DNA of 64,000 bases, from positions 1 through 64,000 of IMG/VR virus record IMGVR_UViG_3300030329_002114; one strand, 5' to 3'. Shown piece after piece: positions 61,160-64,000 of this stretch; the stretch's first letter is position 1; each line of letters starts with the position of its first letter. The position numbers and the translations under genes are program-made. The stretch is from a virus. Below the pieces are notes generated by a model that saw nothing but the letters and a program-made list of their open reading frames with translations, was not told the origin of the DNA and did not search any database.

Positions 61160-61486
61160 TTATCCTGTTAAACTCTTTAAGAGTTCTAACAAGTCTTTGT
61201 ATCGTATAGTTACCAATGGTTCTTTACGATCTTCTTTGAGAATTTGTCCATAAACTTCTTCACAAGGTTTAAGATAATCAGCTATAGACTTCCTACCTTT
61301 TACTTGAAACTTAAATAGTTTTTTTATTTTAGGTATGTCTATAGTCATATCTACTTCTTCGTGCCAGCCTAGGGATCTACCATCAGATCCCCAAGCTCTA
61401 CGGGACTCAAACCCATACCCTTTGGCAAGGTTGACGCACTCTCGTTCAATTCTATTTCCTTTTTGTTTAGGGGCTTTACCACTCAT
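61160..61486 (-). CDS. Resolvase-like nuclease of module C, 108 aa
   Basis: Shares GNRIERE, RAWGSDGRSLG, HEEVDM and FQVKGRKS with the B protein at 17274, so the PD-(D/E)xK-type Glu, Asp and Q-x-K positions are kept. It precedes small genes rather than the primase directly. A role in resolving branched DNA is inferred. Confidence 0.7.
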   Translation of the reverse strand: MSGKAPKQKGNRIERECVNLAKGYGFESRRAWGSDGRSLGWHEEVDMTIDIPKIKKLFKFQVKGRKSIADYLKPCEEVYGQILKEDRKEPLVTIRYKDLLELLKSLTG

Positions 61487-61719
61487 ATAAGCTCCTTGTG
61501 CGTATTATGTGCATTAGGATTACCTCTATGTTCTGAATGGTATGGTGAATCAGCCCTAAATAAAGCTTCGTAATCTTCTTCTATATTTAAATCACATTCA
61601 TCTTTTGGATCTTCATATACTTGTTCAAGCAGATGTTTTATTTCTTCAAAACGATCTTTTTCAGTTGTTTCGTAAGTTAAATGATCTGCTACTATTTCTA
61701 TTTTTTCATGTAGTTTCAT
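61483..61719 (-). CDS. Small acidic protein homologous to the one at 14854, 78 aa
   Basis: The HLLEQVYED and acidic tail match the B protein; a His-rich end (HSEHRGNPNAHNTHKE) is additional. It overlaps both neighbours by 4 bases (ATGA type). The function is unknown. Confidence 0.6.
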   Translation of the reverse strand: MKLHEKIEIVADHLTYETTEKDRFEEIKHLLEQVYEDPKDECDLNIEEDYEALFRADSPYHSEHRGNPNAHNTHKELI

Positions 61720-61913
61720 TTATTAATTCCATTTTTGTTTTTCATTTTTTTTAATTCAGCATTAGTTGGCTGACCTAATAATTTCCATATTTTATCAAAT
61801 TGTTTCTTACCTGCGTTACTCATTTTATCATACTCTGCATTTTCTAATTGTTGCAGTAAGTGAATTAATTTTTGAGTCATAGCTGTAGCTATGTTTGATA
61901 CTGGTTTTTTCAT
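61716..61913 (-). CDS. Small early protein, 65 aa
   Basis: The ATG at 61913 overlaps the upstream stop as ATGA, preferred over an ATG 9 bases earlier. The product is helical (MKKPVSNIATAMTQKLIHLL), with a basic end. The function is unknown. Confidence 0.55.
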   Translation of the reverse strand: MKKPVSNIATAMTQKLIHLLQQLENAEYDKMSNAGKKQFDKIWKLLGQPTNAELKKMKNKNGINK

Positions 61914-62053
61914 ATAAACCATCCTTTTCTTATTGTAAATGATGTGAATAATTCCAGTCTAGTTATTCCAAGCACAACTTGAATACTATCTCCAGCAAGT
62001 GTTGAGTATCCTATGCCTACCATAAATGTTTTAAATATTATCACTCTGCTCAT
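61910..62053 (-). CDS. Small hydrophobic protein, 47 aa
   Basis: The ATG at 62053 lies within the end of the upstream gene with ATGAGC overlapping. The product (MSRVIIFKTFMVGIGYSTLA) is moderately hydrophobic and may be membrane-associated. A longer frame to 62131 would run further into the preceding gene. Role unknown. Confidence 0.45.
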   Translation of the reverse strand: MSRVIIFKTFMVGIGYSTLAGDSIQVVLGITRLELFTSFTIRKGWFI

Positions 62054-62264
62054 CACCATTTCCTGATACTTCGTCTTCGTTATTGTGATTATAGGAAGAC
62101 CCAGAAGTGTCAGTGATTGTCCATGTTTCATATATATCCGCCTTTGTTTTAAATATCATTGTTGTTGTTTTATTAATATCATGATCATATATATACACAT
62201 ATGCATCATGCCCTTCAATTTTTTCTATTTCATTATTTTTAATATGTATTTCTATAGAAGCCAT
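62031..62264 (-). CDS. Unidentified early protein, 77 aa
   Basis: A beta-rich protein (SIEIHIKNNEIEKIEGHDAY) with an acidic C-terminal tail. The ATG is preceded by GGAGACAAT. It is the first small gene after the primase-helicase in C and not recognised. Confidence 0.55.
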   Translation of the reverse strand: MASIEIHIKNNEIEKIEGHDAYVYIYDHDINKTTTMIFKTKADIYETWTITDTSGSSYNHNNEDEVSGNGDEQSDNI

Positions 62265-62287
62265 ATTGTCTCCTTTGTATGTGGATA

Positions 62288-62313
62288 GGGCACAAATAAA
62301 GGAATCTGTGCCC
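62288..62313 (-). terminator. Hairpin between primase-helicase and downstream small genes
   Basis: GGGCACA (62288-62294) pairs with TGTGCCC (62307-62313). It follows the primase-helicase stop by a few bases and is flanked by A/T-rich sequence without a strong T run. It may reduce read-through or protect the mRNA end. Confidence 0.5.
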
Positions 62314-62320
62314 CATTTTA

Positions 62321-64000
62321 TTAATTACGCTTGTCAAAAGTAAACGTTTCCCAGTTGTAGTCCAAGATAATTTCAAAGGTTGATTCGTCTCTTGCTTTAA
62401 GAGACCTTACTAATCTTTTCTTTGTCATTGCCCTTCCCTCAAATGATATATATTGGTCTGATTTTTGTTCTATGGCACTATTGCCTTTACCACTATGTAC
62501 ATTTAAAGAATTTGTCTCTTGATAGCTATAAGATGCTGATTTAGAAATATGATGTACTGCTAATACCATTACATCTTCATTCATTGCCAAGTCTTTTAAT
62601 CCATTAGCAATTATTTCCTGTCTAGCAAAATCATCTTTTCCAGCATACTTTGCCTTTACTCTATCAATAGTGTCTACAACAACTATTTTTGCACCTGATT
62701 CAGAAACTACACTTGGTAAATCTTCAATGTCTGGTGACATTGTCATCAATTTAATATGTTTAATTGATTCCATCCCCAAATCTATTATTTCTGAGTTCTT
62801 ATTTGCAAACGCACTTAAAACCTCATGTTTCTTCATTAGCAATGTAGCTTGAAGAAATCTTCTTATCATTGTTATATCATCTACCTCTAAAGATAAGAAT
62901 AAAGTATTAATATTCTTTAGTTTTGTGATTATATATTGATAGAAAGCTGTTTTTCCAAGTCCAGTATCGCCTATTAAGGTAATTAATTGTCCTGTGGTAA
63001 ACAGGTGAGGTTTTGATATAAATGGAAATATATCCTTTAAGTCAAAAGACTTATCTGTAAAATCAGTAGTTAAATAATCAACAAGACGAGATGTCATGTC
63101 TTCAGCATTTAACATTTCAGATTCTTCATCTAGATTTTTCCATTTATATAACATGCATTTAGTATCGCAATAAGGCTGTAATACAGGATGATTACAACCA
63201 TAGTTATAGTCATTTTTAAAAGCATCACTAACAATCTTACTTGTTTCAACAGCTGGTAATGGATTATCCATTTTTTCCATATATGCTCTTGCTAAATGGT
63301 CACATGCTATTTTATCAAAAGCATATTTTTTACGCCATATACTAACAAGTGCTAATAGATGTTTATGTCTATTATTAGGAACATATCCAGCATTATAAAT
63401 ATGTTGAACGCATGTAATGTATCTAGTGCTTAACCCACCAGCATTATCAAATACTTTACGAACCTCGGCTATGTTTTTTCTGCTCATATCCATAGGCTCT
63501 AGTCCTTCAACTACTTCTTTTATTATATGGCTTGGTTTATAATCTGATCTTATTTCTTTAGCCATATCTAAAATATCGTAATATTCTAGATTTTCAAGTT
63601 CATCATAACTAATTGGTATTTTAAATAGTCCAGAACCTTTATGGTAAGAGAAACCAGCTCGTATTAATCTTCGACTGTCATAGATAATGTCTATTAAGTT
63701 TCCAAAATCACGTTGCATTGTTGCTCTTACTTGTTTGGCTATCTGATTAGAGTCTTTAAATCCGTATACATTTCCAACATGTATATGGAATCCTTTTCCA
63801 GAAAACCAAATATTATAATGCTCTGGTTTAATTGATAGCTGTGACATTTTATTTATAACATCTATAACTTTTGCTTTTGTTTGATTGCCTTCATTATTAT
63901 CATTTTTAATATAGTCAATATCTATAACAAGTTTATCAACGCTCTGGATTCCATTAAATCCAGTAACTGTATTATTTTCTGCTACAAAATCAACTATATC
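62321..64000 (-). CDS. Archaeo-eukaryotic-type primase-helicase of module C (5' end outside window)
   Basis: The frame continues to the window edge: codons before the first internal ATG (63847) encode VDKLVIDIDYIKND, with the primase D-I-D motif, so the gene is truncated by the window and not a short protein. SGKGFH and SRRLIRAGF follow, then a cysteine group and a RecA-like ATPase with GDTGLGKTA and VVVDTIDR. It matches the B protein at 17761 in domain order but differs in most residues. It would prime and unwind DNA for module C. Confidence 0.85.
   Translation of the reverse strand, partial: DIVDFVAENNTVTGFNGIQSVDKLVIDIDYIKNDNNEGNQTKAKVIDVINKMSQLSIKPEHYNIWFSGKGFHIHVGNVYGFKDSNQIAKQVRATMQRDFGNLIDIIYDSRRLIRAGFSYHKGSGLFKIPISYDELENLEYYDILDMAKEIRSDYKPSHIIKEVVEGLEPMDMSRKNIAEVRKVFDNAGGLSTRYITCVQHIYNAGYVPNNRHKHLLALVSIWRKKYAFDKIACDHLARAYMEKMDNPLPAVETSKIVSDAFKNDYNYGCNHPVLQPYCDTKCMLYKWKNLDEESEMLNAEDMTSRLVDYLTTDFTDKSFDLKDIFPFISKPHLFTTGQLITLIGDTGLGKTAFYQYIITKLKNINTLFLSLEVDDITMIRRFLQATLLMKKHEVLSAFANKNSEIIDLGMESIKHIKLMTMSPDIEDLPSVVSESGAKIVVVDTIDRVKAKYAGKDDFARQEIIANGLKDLAMNEDVMVLAVHHISKSASYSYQETNSLNVHSGKGNSAIEQKSDQYISFEGRAMTKKRLVRSLKARDESTFEIILDYNWETFTFDKRN

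Overview
The window is AT-rich, densely packed, virus-like bacterial DNA. No host housekeeping genes are visible, genes overlap by 1-10 bases, and the capsid genes are those of a short-tailed (podovirus-like) phage. A tRNA-Gly beside a tyrosine integrase, a repressor-type switch and a ParB-like protein suggest a temperate phage or phage-plasmid. The host cannot be named from the sequence.

Layout: (A) 1-12323 is the end of a late operon on the + strand, holding a 3078-residue giant protein and virion-type genes. (att) 12331-12601 is a complete tRNA-Gly(GCC) flanked by two pairs of TTGCCAA direct repeats, followed by the integrase. (B) 13507-28776 are early genes, mostly on the - strand: many small ORFs, a resolvase-like nuclease, an archaeo-eukaryotic primase-helicase, a Rad52/Sak-like annealing protein, a DUF932 protein, the repressor with a divergent operator, and ParB. 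29003-59023 is the B late operon on the + strand: terminase, portal, scaffold, capsid, connectors, receptor-binding protein, lysis cassette, tail proteins and a 3030-residue giant protein. (C) 59060-64000 is a second, diverged set of early genes on the - strand, again with a resolvase-like gene and a primase-helicase that runs off the window. A and C could be two ends of one further genome, with B lying between them, or parts of different phages.

The most interesting observation is that both giant proteins carry, with matching spacing, what look like the two catalytic double-psi beta-barrels of a single-chain RNA polymerase. The first barrel has a DGY motif and three conserved lysines; the second has R-x-P, SGTR and the D-x-D-G-D metal motif. 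They resemble the YonO/crAss-phage polymerases rather than the T7/N4 type, and their place at the end of the late operon suggests they are packaged in the virion. In the B copy, a DUF4326-like domain and an AlkB-like 2-oxoglutarate/Fe(II) dioxygenase domain are inserted around the second barrel; the A copy lacks both.

A second theme is RNA structure. Many gaps between early genes hold long nested inverted repeats, and one 102-base intergenic element is about 97% identical in B and C although the neighbouring proteins are strongly diverged.
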